Source: Marinomonas maritima (lineage in GTDB: Bacteria; Pseudomonadota; Gammaproteobacteria; Pseudomonadales; Marinomonadaceae). From it: 64,000 nucleotides of DNA. Where the stretch lies: positions 620,001-684,000 of the forward strand of contig NZ_JAMZEG020000001.1 in the NCBI RefSeq assembly GCF_024435075.2, written 5' to 3'. Under the pieces are notes generated by a model, which was not told the origin of the DNA, ran no database searches, and worked only from the letters and a program-made list of their open reading frames with translations. Below, piece by piece: positions 53,078 through 61,445 of this stretch (position 1 is its first letter; each line of letters opens with the position of its first letter). The position numbers and the translations under genes were made by a program.

Positions 53078-54367
53078 ATGAAGAAGTATTTAGCAACTTT
53101 GAGTATGGCGATATTGAGTTCTAGTGCGATGGCGTCCATACCCATTTATCAGCCAATTGGGTCTAGCACAGCGTTAGGTGGCTATGCGAATCGACAATCC
53201 CTTATTACTTCTCTTGCTAACCCTGCCGCTCCCTATCTTATGACCAATATTGAAAGTTTTCGCATAGGCTTTTTAGGGCCATTAGCCCTAGGCTACGAAA
53301 CAGGCGAGATTAGCGATTTGGATGATAAGGTTGATGAGTTAAAAGATATATTAGATCGAAAGGATTATACCCCGAGTACAGCGGCGGCTGCAGAGTTGAG
53401 AGCTGAAGCTATTATTAATGAAATAGGTGAGACGGCATACGCTAAATTCTCTGGCTCAGTGCAAGTGCCCTTTATGCCAATTATATATAAGACGAGCAAC
53501 CGTGGGGCTTTTACGTTGGATGCAAGTGCTTCGTTGGTGAGTCGTGCTAGTGTTCTATCGGATGACATCTCTGTAGCGGGCTCGGAATTGAGCTCTGACA
53601 CGTCGCTTTATGTAAAAAGAGTGACCGATTATCGCTTTGGTGTTGGCTACAGTCAGTTAGTGGGATCACGACCTGTAAGTGGGGCGTTGATTGTTGGTGG
53701 TCGAATTAATGTCCATAACTTAGCACTGAATAAAAAATTGTCTGTATTGACCGATAAGAATAATGATGTTGATGATGGTTTTGGTGATTTTCTTTTAGAA
53801 AGAGACAATGTCGAATCCGGTGTTAGTTTAGATCTTGGCGCTATCTGGACTGCTCCAAACTATCAATTAGGCGCTTCATTGGCTAATGCTAACGAGCCTG
53901 AGTTCGACTTTGAAGACTTAGGCAATTGCAATGGCTTGTCTGGCTCTGATTTAATCAGTTGTAATGCGTCGGTGCGCTTATCAGATGACGGTAAATTAGA
54001 GCTAAAAGAAACCTACAAAATGAAATCCCAGTTAACCTTAGACGCGGCGATAATGTCGACGAATCAGAATTGGTCTCTTGCTGGCTCCTATGATATGAAC
54101 GCCATTGCAGACCCGGTTGGAGATAAATATCAATGGAAGGTGATTTCCCTTTCTTACTTTAGCGATGACCTTCTTTTCCCAGGTATTCGTGTTGGTTACC
54201 GAAAAAATCATGCAGGTAGTAAATTGAGTTATGCGACGGTAGGGGCGACTTTGTTTAGGCGCCTAGACTTTGACCTCGCTTATGGACTAGAAAAATTTAG
54301 CGACGGGGATGGTGGTACGCTACCCCGAAGCTTGTATTTTTCTGTCGGCTACGGCTTTGCCTTTTAG
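53078..54367 (+). CDS. Outer-membrane beta-barrel-type protein (paralogue 2)
   Basis: 429 aa from the ATG at 53078 (MKKYLATLSMAILSSSAMA, signal peptide). It aligns along its length with the preceding protein: shared QPxGSSxxLxxxANQ-type start, SLxNPAAP, FRxGxLGPLxxG, VQVPFMPxIYKT, ANxNEPEFD, DPVGDxYQW and a C-terminal aromatic FSVGYGFAF. It has a short Cys-containing insert (GNCNGLSGSDLISCN) absent from paralogue 1, which could form a disulphide. The frame extends upstream to 52898, inside gene 1, but that part is not conserved. Probably an outer-membrane barrel; role unknown. Confidence 0.75.
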   Translation: MKKYLATLSMAILSSSAMASIPIYQPIGSSTALGGYANRQSLITSLANPAAPYLMTNIESFRIGFLGPLALGYETGEISDLDDKVDELKDILDRKDYTPSTAAAAELRAEAIINEIGETAYAKFSGSVQVPFMPIIYKTSNRGAFTLDASASLVSRASVLSDDISVAGSELSSDTSLYVKRVTDYRFGVGYSQLVGSRPVSGALIVGGRINVHNLALNKKLSVLTDKNNDVDDGFGDFLLERDNVESGVSLDLGAIWTAPNYQLGASLANANEPEFDFEDLGNCNGLSGSDLISCNASVRLSDDGKLELKETYKMKSQLTLDAAIMSTNQNWSLAGSYDMNAIADPVGDKYQWKVISLSYFSDDLLFPGIRVGYRKNHAGSKLSYATVGATLFRRLDFDLAYGLEKFSDGDGGTLPRSLYFSVGYGFAF

Positions 54368-54386
54368 GCGCTACACCATCATGTCA

Positions 54387-54971
54387 TTAAACAGAAATAA
54401 CGTGTGTTGGGGTCAAGATTGCTTGTAATGGCACGTCCCAACCCTCCACTGGCAGGCTGTTAACGTGCTGGCAATCGTGTGCTAAACCGATCAGCAGTGG
54501 CGCTTCATCTGTTCTTTTATTAGCAAAGGTTCTGTCATAGAAACCGCCCCCCATGCCAAGGCGTCCGCCTTCTGAGTCAAACCCAACTAATGGCAACAGC
54601 ACAATGTCCAGTTCATTCCCTGAAAGGTAATTCGTCGTGATGGGTTCGTTGATGCCATAGACATTTTCTTGCCAAACCGTATCTGTGGAGTAAAGCGCAA
54701 AGGTGAGTTGTTTTCCTTGGATGACGGGGAGGTAAGTTTGAATGTTTTGTTGCCAAAAATATTCGCATAATAAATGAGGTGAAATCTCACCGTCGTTCGC
54801 TAAATAAAGTGCAATTCGTCTCGCATCAACTATTTGTGGGTTGCTAAATTGTTCTTTAAAACAGGAGAGCAGTGCTTTAGCGGCGTTCAATTGCTGATCT
54901 GGCGATAAGCTTCTTCTGGCCTGGCGTAATTGACGACGAAGTGTTTGTCTAGAATCTAGATGTGAGGTCAT
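54387..54971 (-). CDS. fau: 5-formyltetrahydrofolate cyclo-ligase
   Basis: Converts 5-formyl-THF to 5,10-methenyl-THF with ATP. 194 aa from the ATG at 54971 (MTSHLDSRQTLRRQLR). Motifs: RRQLRQARRSLSPDQQ at the N-terminus, YLANDGEISPHLL, and the substrate/ATP loop PLVGFDSEGGRLGMGGGFYDRTF. The longer frame from 54986 would start inside the 6S RNA and is not used. The gene follows 6S RNA directly, as ygfA/fau does in E. coli and many gammaproteobacteria, so part of its mRNA likely comes from read-through of ssrS. Confidence 0.93.
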   Translation of the reverse strand: MTSHLDSRQTLRRQLRQARRSLSPDQQLNAAKALLSCFKEQFSNPQIVDARRIALYLANDGEISPHLLCEYFWQQNIQTYLPVIQGKQLTFALYSTDTVWQENVYGINEPITTNYLSGNELDIVLLPLVGFDSEGGRLGMGGGFYDRTFANKRTDEAPLLIGLAHDCQHVNSLPVEGWDVPLQAILTPTHVISV

Positions 54972-54977
54972 AAAAGA

Positions 54978-55152
54978 GTTTCCCAAGTTGCCGTCTCGGC
55001 TATTGGCCTTGAACCCAGTGGTTCAAGGTGGAAAGAACTGTGATTTTTTAGGCTTTCCGACGCACGGACATGCACACCAAACCAACAGGCTCTCTCCGGG
55101 GTATTACTCATAGGCTCAAGGGCGTTAAGCCGCTTCGAACAACCCAGGAAAC
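54978..55152 (-). ncRNA. ssrS: 6S RNA
   Basis: Regulatory RNA that mimics an open promoter and sequesters sigma-70 RNA polymerase in stationary phase. The closing stem is visible: 55140-55152 (RNA 5' end GUUUCCUGGGUUG) pairs over 13 bp, with G-U wobbles, with 54978-54990 (3' end CAACUUGGGAAAC). The conserved 3' part contains CACCTTGAACC followed by GGTTCAAGG, and the 5' part TTGTTCGAAGCGGC with CCTTGAGCC, both close to E. coli 6S. A TATACT -10 box lies 7 nt before the predicted 5' end. The position between zapA and fau is the classical one. Length about 175 nt; ends are good to a few nt. Confidence 0.93.
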
Positions 55153-55282
55153 GAACTCAAGTATAAGGTAATTCATTGTGTAAATCACTCTGTAGTCTCA
55201 TTCGTTTTCTGCACTGTATGAAGAAAATTCGTGTTCTGGGCTTGCAATCAAAAAAGTAGATCAAAGAATAAACCACGAGTGA
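55153..55282 (-). promoter_or_regulatory. 6S RNA promoter region
   Basis: On the minus strand TATACT (at about 55160-55165) sits 7 nt upstream of the 6S 5' end; the -35 candidate 17 nt upstream is weak. The rest of the ~130-nt gap to the zapA stop holds no gene. Confidence 0.55.
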
Positions 55283-55582
55283 TTATTCATTAACCAACTT
55301 TGTTTGATGCGTTAATGCTGCATCAAGCTGCGACGTCAGCTCTCGCAACTGTTGCTCGTTGGAACGAGCGTATTTTTGATTAGAAAGCATATCGTGAGTA
55401 ATATTCAATGCCGCCAGTACGGCAATTTTTTCAAGTCCGACGATTTTTCCACCGGCCTTAATTTCGCGCATTTGATTATTCAAATACTCCGCCGCTTCTT
55501 TCAAATCTGCTTCGTGCCCTTTAGGGCAATTTATCTTATAAGTTTGTCCCAGTATGGCGACTGAAACGGTTGGCTTATCCAT
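55283..55582 (-). CDS. zapA: Cell division protein ZapA
   Basis: FtsZ-ring bundling factor, 99 aa from the ATG at 55582, preceded by GGAG. The N-terminal head (MDKPTVSVAILGQTYKINCP, KGHEADLKEAAEYLN) and C-terminal coiled coil (EKIAVLAALNITHDML, then a Gln/Leu-rich helix) match the family. A longer frame from 55702 adds 40 residues with no family support. zapA-6S-fau is the standard gammaproteobacterial order; it is divergent from prfB. Confidence 0.92.
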   Translation of the reverse strand: MDKPTVSVAILGQTYKINCPKGHEADLKEAAEYLNNQMREIKAGGKIVGLEKIAVLAALNITHDMLSNQKYARSNEQQLRELTSQLDAALTHQTKLVNE

Positions 55583-55726
55583 ATTGACTCCATTTGATAG
55601 CAAGGCCCACAAAAAATGGTCTGTTTTTCCATCATTGGGTAGCGAATGGCATTTTATGCTGCGAGTAAATTCGTTACAATTCCGAATCACCTTTATCCAC
55701 ACTGTTTATAGCAAATTGACGCCAAT

Positions 55727-56822
55727 ATGGAAATAAACCCGATAGTTTCAAAGATAAAAGACCTTTCTTCTCGTGCTTTAACCCTACGGGGGTATCTTTG
55801 ACTACGAGTCAAAGAAAGAACGTCTAGAAGAAGTTAACCGTGAACTGGAAGATCCAGAGGTCTGGAACGATCCAGACTATGCCCAAAAACTAGGTAAAGA
55901 ACGTGCCTCATTAGAAGCCGTTGTAGAAACGCTAGACAGTATGGAGTCAGGTGTAAATGACTCCAAAGAGCTGTTGGACATTGCGGTCGAAGATAACGAC
56001 GAAGATTCCGTGGAAGCGGTTCGACTTGAGCTGGAAGAGCTTGATGCTCTGTTGGCTAAGTTGGAGTTCCGTCGCATGTTTTCCAAAGAGATGGACGAAA
56101 GCAGCGCCTTCTTGGACATTCAGTCTGGCTCCGGTGGTACCGAAGCACAAGATTGGGCCAATATCCTATTGCGTATGTATTTACGCTGGGGTGAAGACAA
56201 AGGCTTTAACGTCGAGCTGATGGAAGTGTCCGCTGGCGATGTGGCAGGTATTAAATCTGCCACCATTCGCTTTGAAGGCGACTACGCTTTTGGTTGGTTG
56301 CGGACTGAGACTGGAGTGCATCGTTTAGTACGTAAATCACCTTTTGACTCAGGTAATCGTCGTCATACGTCTTTTGCGTCTGTCTTCGTGTCACCTGAGA
56401 TCGATGATAACGTCGAGATTGATATCAATCCGGCTGATATTCGTACAGACACTTACCGCTCATCTGGTGCCGGTGGTCAGCACGTAAACACCACCGACTC
56501 GGCGGTACGTATTACGCACATACCAACAAACATCGTTGTGCAATGTCAAAACCAGCGGTCACAGCACGCCAACCGTGACTTTGCGATGAAGCAGCTTCGC
56601 GCTAAATTGTACGAATTTGAAATGATGAAACGTAACGAAGCCGCCAAAGCGGTAGAAGACAGCAAATCCGATATCGGTTGGGGCAGTCAGATTCGCTCCT
56701 ATGTATTGGATGCATCGCGTATTAAGGATTTGCGTACTGGAGTGGAGAGCTCCAATACAGGTGCCGTGCTAGATGGCAACTTAGACCAGTTTATCGTTGC
56801 AAGTTTAAAGCAGGGCCTATAA
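55727..56822 (+). CDS. prfB: Peptide chain release factor 2 with programmed +1 frameshift
   Basis: RF2 terminates translation at UGA and UAA. The gene is split: a 24-codon frame from ATG 55727 ends at TGA 55799-55801 in the conserved slippery site CTT-TGA-C, preceded by the internal Shine-Dalgarno-like CGGGGGTAT; ribosomes shift +1 and continue from GAC at 55800. The product would be 364 aa. The stop-codon recognition tripeptide SPF (RKSPFDSGNRR) and the peptidyl-hydrolysis GGQ (SSGAGGQHVNTTDSAVR) are intact. The shift makes RF2 autoregulatory: low RF2 favours shifting. Read without the shift, the gene would seem to start at an internal codon near 55941. Operon with lysS. Confidence 0.95.
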
Positions 56823-56868
56823 AGCGCCGTTCCATTTTGAAAAACTTATAAGAGCAGATAGCAAAATC

Positions 56869-58371
56869 ATGGCTAACGAAAATAACACAGAATCTACCGT
56901 ACAATCTGACGACAACCGTTTAGTAGCGGAGCGCCGCGCTAAATTGGCGGCGATTCGTACAGAGCGCAATGCGTACCCAAATGACTTCCGTCCAAATGCC
57001 TATGCAGCGGATTTACAAGCGGAATTTGGTGACATTGAAAAGCCAGCATTGGAAGAAAAAGACCATAAAGTCAGCATCGCCGGCCGTATCGTACGTAACC
57101 GTGGCGCGTTCATGTTGCTACAAGACATGACAGGTCAAATCCAAGCCTACGTAAACCGTAAAGCCTTGTCTCCTGAATTGCTTGCCGATCAAAAAACATG
57201 GGATTTAGGCGATATCATTGGTATTTCTGGTCCTGTGCATAAATCCGGTAAAGGCGATTTGTATGTAGACATGCAAGAAGCACAACTCTTGACCAAATCA
57301 CTGCGTCCATTGCCAGACAAGCACCACGGTTTGTCTGACATGGAAATGCGTTATCGCCAGCGCTACGTTGATTTGATTGTAAACGAAGAATCTCGCACTA
57401 CGTTTCAAATGCGTTCAAAAATTATTTCTACCATTCGTCGTTTCTTAGAAGATCGTCGTTTCATGGAAGTGGAAACGCCAATGCTGCAGACGATTCCAGG
57501 TGGGGCAACCGCGCGTCCGTTCGTTACGCATCATAATGCGATGGACATGAATATGTACTTGCGTATCGCGCCTGAGCTTTACTTGAAGCGTTTGGTTGTG
57601 GGTGGTTTTGAACGTGTGTTCGAGATTAACCGTAACTTCCGTAACGAAGGCACATCGACTCGTCATAACCCAGAATTCACCATGATCGAATTCTACCAAG
57701 CGTACGCAGATTACAACGATCTGATGGACCTTACTGAAGCTATGTTGCGTGATGTTGCTGAAAAAGTATTGGGCACAAAAACTGTGACGTACCAAGGGTC
57801 TGAATACGACTTTGGCGCGCCATTTGTTCGCATGACTATGTTGGAGTCTATTCTTCATTACAACCCAGAATTGACTGCGGCAGATCTTGAATCATTAGAA
57901 AGTGCCACAGCGGTAGCGAAGAATCTAAAAATCGACGTGAAACCGATTTGGGGTTTGGGCAAACTTTGGACAGAAATCTTTGAAGAAACGGCTGAGCACA
58001 AATTAGATCAACCGACTTTCATCACAGAATACCCAGCAGAAGTATCCCCATTGGCGCGTCGTAATGACCATAATGATTTCATTACAGACCGTTTTGAATT
58101 CTTCGTGGGCGGACGTGAAATCGCTAATGGTTTCTCGGAATTAAATGATCCAGAAGACCAAGCGGAACGCTTCCAACGTCAAGTGGCTGAAAAAGACGCC
58201 GGTGATGACGAAGCCATGCATTACGATGCAGACTACATCAATGCACTGGAATATGGCTTACCGCCAACAGCGGGTGAAGGTATCGGTATCGATCGTTTGG
58301 TGATGTTATTCACTGATGCGCCATCTATCCGTGACGTATTGTTGTTCCCTCATATGAAGCCTCAGGACTGA
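56869..58371 (+). CDS. lysS: Lysyl-tRNA synthetase, class II
   Basis: 500 aa. The N-terminal OB-fold anticodon-binding domain (about 60-170, VSIAGRIVRNRGAFMLLQDM) is followed by the class II catalytic core: motif 1 around RRFLEDRRFMEVETPML, motif 2 RNFRNEGTSTRHNPEFT, motif 3 GEGIGIDRLVMLF. It lies 46 nt after prfB in the same direction, the conserved prfB-lysS pair, and is ended by a palindromic terminator. Confidence 0.97.
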   Translation: MANENNTESTVQSDDNRLVAERRAKLAAIRTERNAYPNDFRPNAYAADLQAEFGDIEKPALEEKDHKVSIAGRIVRNRGAFMLLQDMTGQIQAYVNRKALSPELLADQKTWDLGDIIGISGPVHKSGKGDLYVDMQEAQLLTKSLRPLPDKHHGLSDMEMRYRQRYVDLIVNEESRTTFQMRSKIISTIRRFLEDRRFMEVETPMLQTIPGGATARPFVTHHNAMDMNMYLRIAPELYLKRLVVGGFERVFEINRNFRNEGTSTRHNPEFTMIEFYQAYADYNDLMDLTEAMLRDVAEKVLGTKTVTYQGSEYDFGAPFVRMTMLESILHYNPELTAADLESLESATAVAKNLKIDVKPIWGLGKLWTEIFEETAEHKLDQPTFITEYPAEVSPLARRNDHNDFITDRFEFFVGGREIANGFSELNDPEDQAERFQRQVAEKDAGDDEAMHYDADYINALEYGLPPTAGEGIGIDRLVMLFTDAPSIRDVLLFPHMKPQD

Positions 58372-58413
58372 TCCTAGGCCGGACAGTGACTGACAAAAAT
58401 TCTAATGTATTTA

Positions 58414-58439
58414 TAAGGCCTCAATTGAGGCCTTATTTT
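58414..58439 (+). terminator. Terminator after lysS
   Basis: A 22-bp perfect palindrome (58414-58435) with AAGGCCTC arms, followed by TTTT. Confidence 0.85.
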
Positions 58440-58481
58440 GTTTCCATACTCTATTTTTGATGACGTACAACGGAGCATTCC

Positions 58482-59543
58482 ATGAGTCGTTTTTGGACAG
58501 ATAAAATCGCTTCTCTTGACCCTTACGTGCCAGGCGAACAACCGCAAGATAAAAAATACATCAAGCTTAACACCAACGAAAGTCCATACGCACCGTCATC
58601 CAAAGCGTTAGACGCCATGGCGGCTGAAGTCAGTGAGCGCTTACGCCTTTACCCAGATCCAAACTGCGTGACGCTGAAGAACGCTTTGGCTAAGTCTTAC
58701 CAGCTCGATGCAAACCAAGTCTTTGTTGGTAACGGCTCAGATGAAGTATTGGCGTTGGCTTTTATGGGGTATTTTGCTGGTGGTAAACCATTGGCGTTTG
58801 CCGATATTACCTACAGCTTCTATAAAGTGTATGCAGGCTTATACAGCATCGAACCAAAGCTTATTCCACTGAACGACGATTTCGACATTGTTCCAACGGA
58901 CTACCATAGCCTAGACGTATCTGGCGTGGTCGTTACCAACCCCAATGCGCCAACGGGGAAAGCGCTGCCTTTAGCGGATATTGAGGTCATTCTGAAAGCC
59001 AACCCAAATGTGGTTGTGCTAGTAGATGAAGCTTATGTTGATTTCGGTGCGCAAAGTGCTTCGACCTTGATCAACCAATACCCAAATCTATTGGTAGTGC
59101 AAACCTTGTCGAAATCTCGCGCCTTGGCAGGAATTCGAGTGGGTTACGCATTGGGTCATCCCGACCTGATCGAAGGGTTAGAGCGCTTGAAGAACTCTTT
59201 CAACTCGTACCCAATCGATCGTATCGCCTTGGCTGGCGCGACGGCTGCTGTAGAAGATGAGGCCTATTTAAAAGAGATTTGCGACAAAACCATCGCGACT
59301 CGTGAACAAACTGTCAAAGGCCTCGAAGCGCTTGGTTTTAATGTACTACCCTCGGCGACTAACTTCGTCTTCGTGACACACCCAGACAAAAACGCCGAGC
59401 AAATCTACCTCGCGCTAAAAGAACAAGGCATCCTCGTGCGTTTCTTTGGTAGCAACAAACCACGTATTGGCAACTACCTACGCATCACCATCGGCACAGA
59501 CGAAGAAATGGCCGCATTAACAGCAGCGCTGAAAACATTGTAA
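58482..59543 (+). CDS. hisC: Histidinol-phosphate aminotransferase
   Basis: PLP enzyme transaminating imidazole-acetol phosphate to histidinol phosphate in histidine synthesis. 353 aa, fold-type I: LNTNESPYAPSSKAL, GNGSDEVLALAFMGY, NPNAPTGKALP, the PLP aspartate/tyrosine in VLVDEAYVDFG, and the PLP lysine in TLSKSRALAGIRVGYALG. A lone hisC away from a his operon; such copies may also transaminate aromatic amino acids. It is the last core gene before the accessory region. Confidence 0.94.
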   Translation: MSRFWTDKIASLDPYVPGEQPQDKKYIKLNTNESPYAPSSKALDAMAAEVSERLRLYPDPNCVTLKNALAKSYQLDANQVFVGNGSDEVLALAFMGYFAGGKPLAFADITYSFYKVYAGLYSIEPKLIPLNDDFDIVPTDYHSLDVSGVVVTNPNAPTGKALPLADIEVILKANPNVVVLVDEAYVDFGAQSASTLINQYPNLLVVQTLSKSRALAGIRVGYALGHPDLIEGLERLKNSFNSYPIDRIALAGATAAVEDEAYLKEICDKTIATREQTVKGLEALGFNVLPSATNFVFVTHPDKNAEQIYLALKEQGILVRFFGSNKPRIGNYLRITIGTDEEMAALTAALKTL

Positions 59544-59550
59544 AAATCGC

Positions 59551-59588
59551 CTTCCTTCACCGTGCTTTGTAGAGCATGGTGAAGGAGG
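59551..59588 (+). terminator. Long hairpin downstream of hisC
   Basis: A 16-bp stem (59551-59566 with 59573-59588, two wobbles) and TTGTAG loop just after the hisC stop. No T-run follows, so it may be a processed or factor-dependent 3' end. It abuts the first copy of the repeat family. Confidence 0.5.
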
Positions 59589-59762
59589 CATGATCGTAAT
59601 CTGGCGAAGAAAGCAACGCTTTCATTGTCTAGTGGGTCGGGTCTTCAGACCGACAATGGATTTTGTTTCCATTCAAACGCTTTGTATCCCCGACCTTTTT
59701 TCCGCTCTGCTGAGCGGGTAACTTTTGCCCAGATCCGCAAAAGTAACCAAAAGGTCTCTTTA
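59585..59762. repeat. Hairpin-rich intergenic repeat, copy A core
   Basis: About 175 nt nearly identical to 60164-60342 and more loosely to 59965-60110. It contains four successive hairpins: GAAAGC/GCTTTC (59609-59623), GTCGG..CCGAC (59636-59654), CCGCTC/GAGCGG (59702-59717) and ACTTTTG/CAAAAGT (59721-59744). Frames through it on both strands differ between copies, so it is not coding. Confidence 0.85.
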
Positions 59763-59819
59763 AGATCTTTAATGCCTCCTTTTCTTCGTAGGAACATGAT
59801 TTTCACCTACGCTCCTTTT

Positions 59820-59913
59820 ATCGTAAGGCATCGATTGTTTATTTGGTGAGGATAGGTCGTCAAACAATGACCCTGAAACGCCATAAAGTCGCGCAACTTC
59901 GTCGCTTCGAACC
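59820..59913. repeat. Repeat tail, copy A
   Basis: About 95 nt repeated at 60406-60503 with few differences (shared ATCGTAAGGCAT, GATTGTTTATTTGGTGAG and CAACTTCGTCGC blocks). It follows each complete core after a 55-65 nt non-conserved spacer, so core plus tail behave as one composite unit of about 340 nt. Confidence 0.82.
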
Positions 59914-59964
59914 GATTTTATCGGAATTTCAAGAGTGGAAAGCTAAGGGGGGTAGGCCTGTATG

Positions 59965-60110
59965 AGGGAGGTACGACCGTAATCAGGCGAAGAAAGCGTA
60001 GCTTTCATTGTCTAGTGGATCGTGGCTTTAGACCGACGCGGAATTTAGGTTCCATTCAAATGCTTTGTATTCCCAACCTTTATTCCGTCCTACTGGGTGA
60101 GTAACTTTTA
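59965..60110. repeat. Hairpin-rich intergenic repeat, degenerate copy B
   Basis: Same order of blocks as copies A and C but with many substitutions and truncated inside the last hairpin; it has no tail. The third hairpin keeps pairing despite changes in both arms. Confidence 0.75.
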
Positions 60111-60163
60111 TCAACGTCGTCGTATCAACGGACTTCCTCGGGATTACTTGTAGGGTTGCATTA

Positions 60164-60342
60164 GGGAGGTACGACCGTAATCTACCGTTGAAAGCAACGC
60201 TTTCATTGTCTTGTGGGTCGGGTCTCCAGACCGACAATGGATTTTGTTTCCATTTAAACGCTTTGTATTCCCAACCTTTATTCCGCTCTGCTGAGCGGGT
60301 AACTTTTGTCCAGAGCCACAAAAGTAACCAAAAGGTCTCTTT
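60164..60342. repeat. Hairpin-rich intergenic repeat, copy C core
   Basis: Nearly identical to copy A, including all four stems; loops differ (for example in the ACTTTTG/CAAAAGT hairpin). Copies B and C share the leader GGGAGGTACGACCGTAATC, slightly different in A. Confidence 0.85.
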
Positions 60343-60405
60343 ATCGGACTTTCAGCCCAAACGTCTCATTTACTTTTTTAATATTCGTTTAGCAAGACGA
60401 CTTAT

Positions 60406-60503
60406 ATCGTAAGGCATAGATTGTTTATTTGGTGAGAGATAGATCGCCAAACAATGACCCTGAAACGCCATAAAGTCGCGCAACTTCGTCGCGTCGAACT
60501 GAT
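60406..60503. repeat. Repeat tail, copy C
   Basis: Second copy of the ~95-nt tail seen at 59820-59913, again 60 nt after the core. Confidence 0.82.
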
Positions 60504-60851
60504 TTCTTCGAGATGAAAATTAAAACGCAATTTATGGGTGGATATACAGTCTATTTTTGAAATGAACGCACTTTTGCACGTTTAACCATTTTAAATAAAC
60601 CAGTTGTGCGTGTTTTGTACTGGTGAAAAATTAAAAAATCCTTTAGTGTTAATGGGTAAGGATATTTTCAGCTAAAATAACGTGTTGTGGGTAAATGACA
60701 TAACGCGCATGCTTGTTTTTCCAGTTTTAGTTTTTGTTAATAGCTTAATAAAGTTCTTATTATTTATGGCTTTATGATGATATTTAGAGGCTTTACGAAA
60801 TGTCTAAACGCGCATGCGCACTATTAAACTGTTAGTTTTTAGGAGTGGATA
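60504..60851. other. Non-coding A+T-rich segment before the cassette genes
   Basis: No credible gene. An inverted pair of GC-rich boxes (GCGCATGC 60705-60712; GCATGCGC 60812-60819) and a GTTAG at 60831-60835 just before the next gene could be the remains of a recombination site; otherwise I see nothing. Confidence 0.4.
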
Positions 60852-61445
60852 ATGCAGTATGCTGCGGCATTAATAGAATATTTAATTACAGGTATTATTT
60901 CTCTCATATGGATAGGCTTATATTCAAATCAATATATTGATATATCTGCGCAAAACATCAAAGACTATAAGGAGGTTATTGTTATTTCTATATTTCCTGT
61001 GGCTTATATTTTAGGTATATATGTCGATGTTTCATCATCATATTTATTAAAGCGGTTTAATAATATTGCGACATTTATAGGGAAATATTTATCTTGCCCA
61101 AACTGGTTAAGAACCACATCAAATTTTATATTAGGTACTTCAAAGTCAGAACCTTATAAGCGTAGCGCAGAAATTTTATCTCACTCTGCATCTGACACTA
61201 TCAAAACAATGGAGGCATATGTAAGTCGAGATCGTATCGCTAGGGGAATGGCGTTAAACTCCTTTATGTGTGGTTTAGCTTCATACCTTTTTCTTTCAGG
61301 TGACGTAAAGTGTACTGCTATTAATTACTGTATAGTAATTTTTGTCATTTCTATTTGTGCTTGGTTCAGATTACGTAGGTTATCTAAGGCCTTTAAAACT
61401 CAAGCATTAATACAATTGCGCAAACGTGAAGAAAATAAAAACTAA
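60852..61445 (+). CDS. Multi-spanning membrane protein of unknown function (cassette gene)
   Basis: 197 aa with a TTAGGAGT ribosome site 6 nt before the ATG. Four hydrophobic segments are visible: about 6-25, 43-62, 133-152 and 158-176, with a ~70-residue cytoplasmic-type loop between the second and third (LLKRFNNIATFIGKYLSC..., SASDTIKTMEAYVSRDRIARG) and a basic C-terminal tail (RKREENKN). I recognise no family. The stop codon lies inside the attC site that follows, the usual layout of an integron cassette. Lys/Ile/Asn-rich coding unlike the core genes suggests transfer. A defence or toxin role is possible for cassette membrane proteins but is not shown. Confidence 0.75.
   Translation: MQYAAALIEYLITGIISLIWIGLYSNQYIDISAQNIKDYKEVIVISIFPVAYILGIYVDVSSSYLLKRFNNIATFIGKYLSCPNWLRTTSNFILGTSKSEPYKRSAEILSHSASDTIKTMEAYVSRDRIARGMALNSFMCGLASYLFLSGDVKCTAINYCIVIFVISICAWFRLRRLSKAFKTQALIQLRKREENKN

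Noticed and set aside
51721..54367. Conjugation (TraF) function for the barrel proteins
   Set aside because: No transfer, relaxase or pilus genes are nearby; the label would come only from a broad domain family.
60028..60412. Open frames of 74-97 codons on both strands within the repeat region (also 59625-59849)
   Set aside because: They run through hairpins of a non-coding repeat, differ between copies by frameshifts and stops, and lack ribosome sites.
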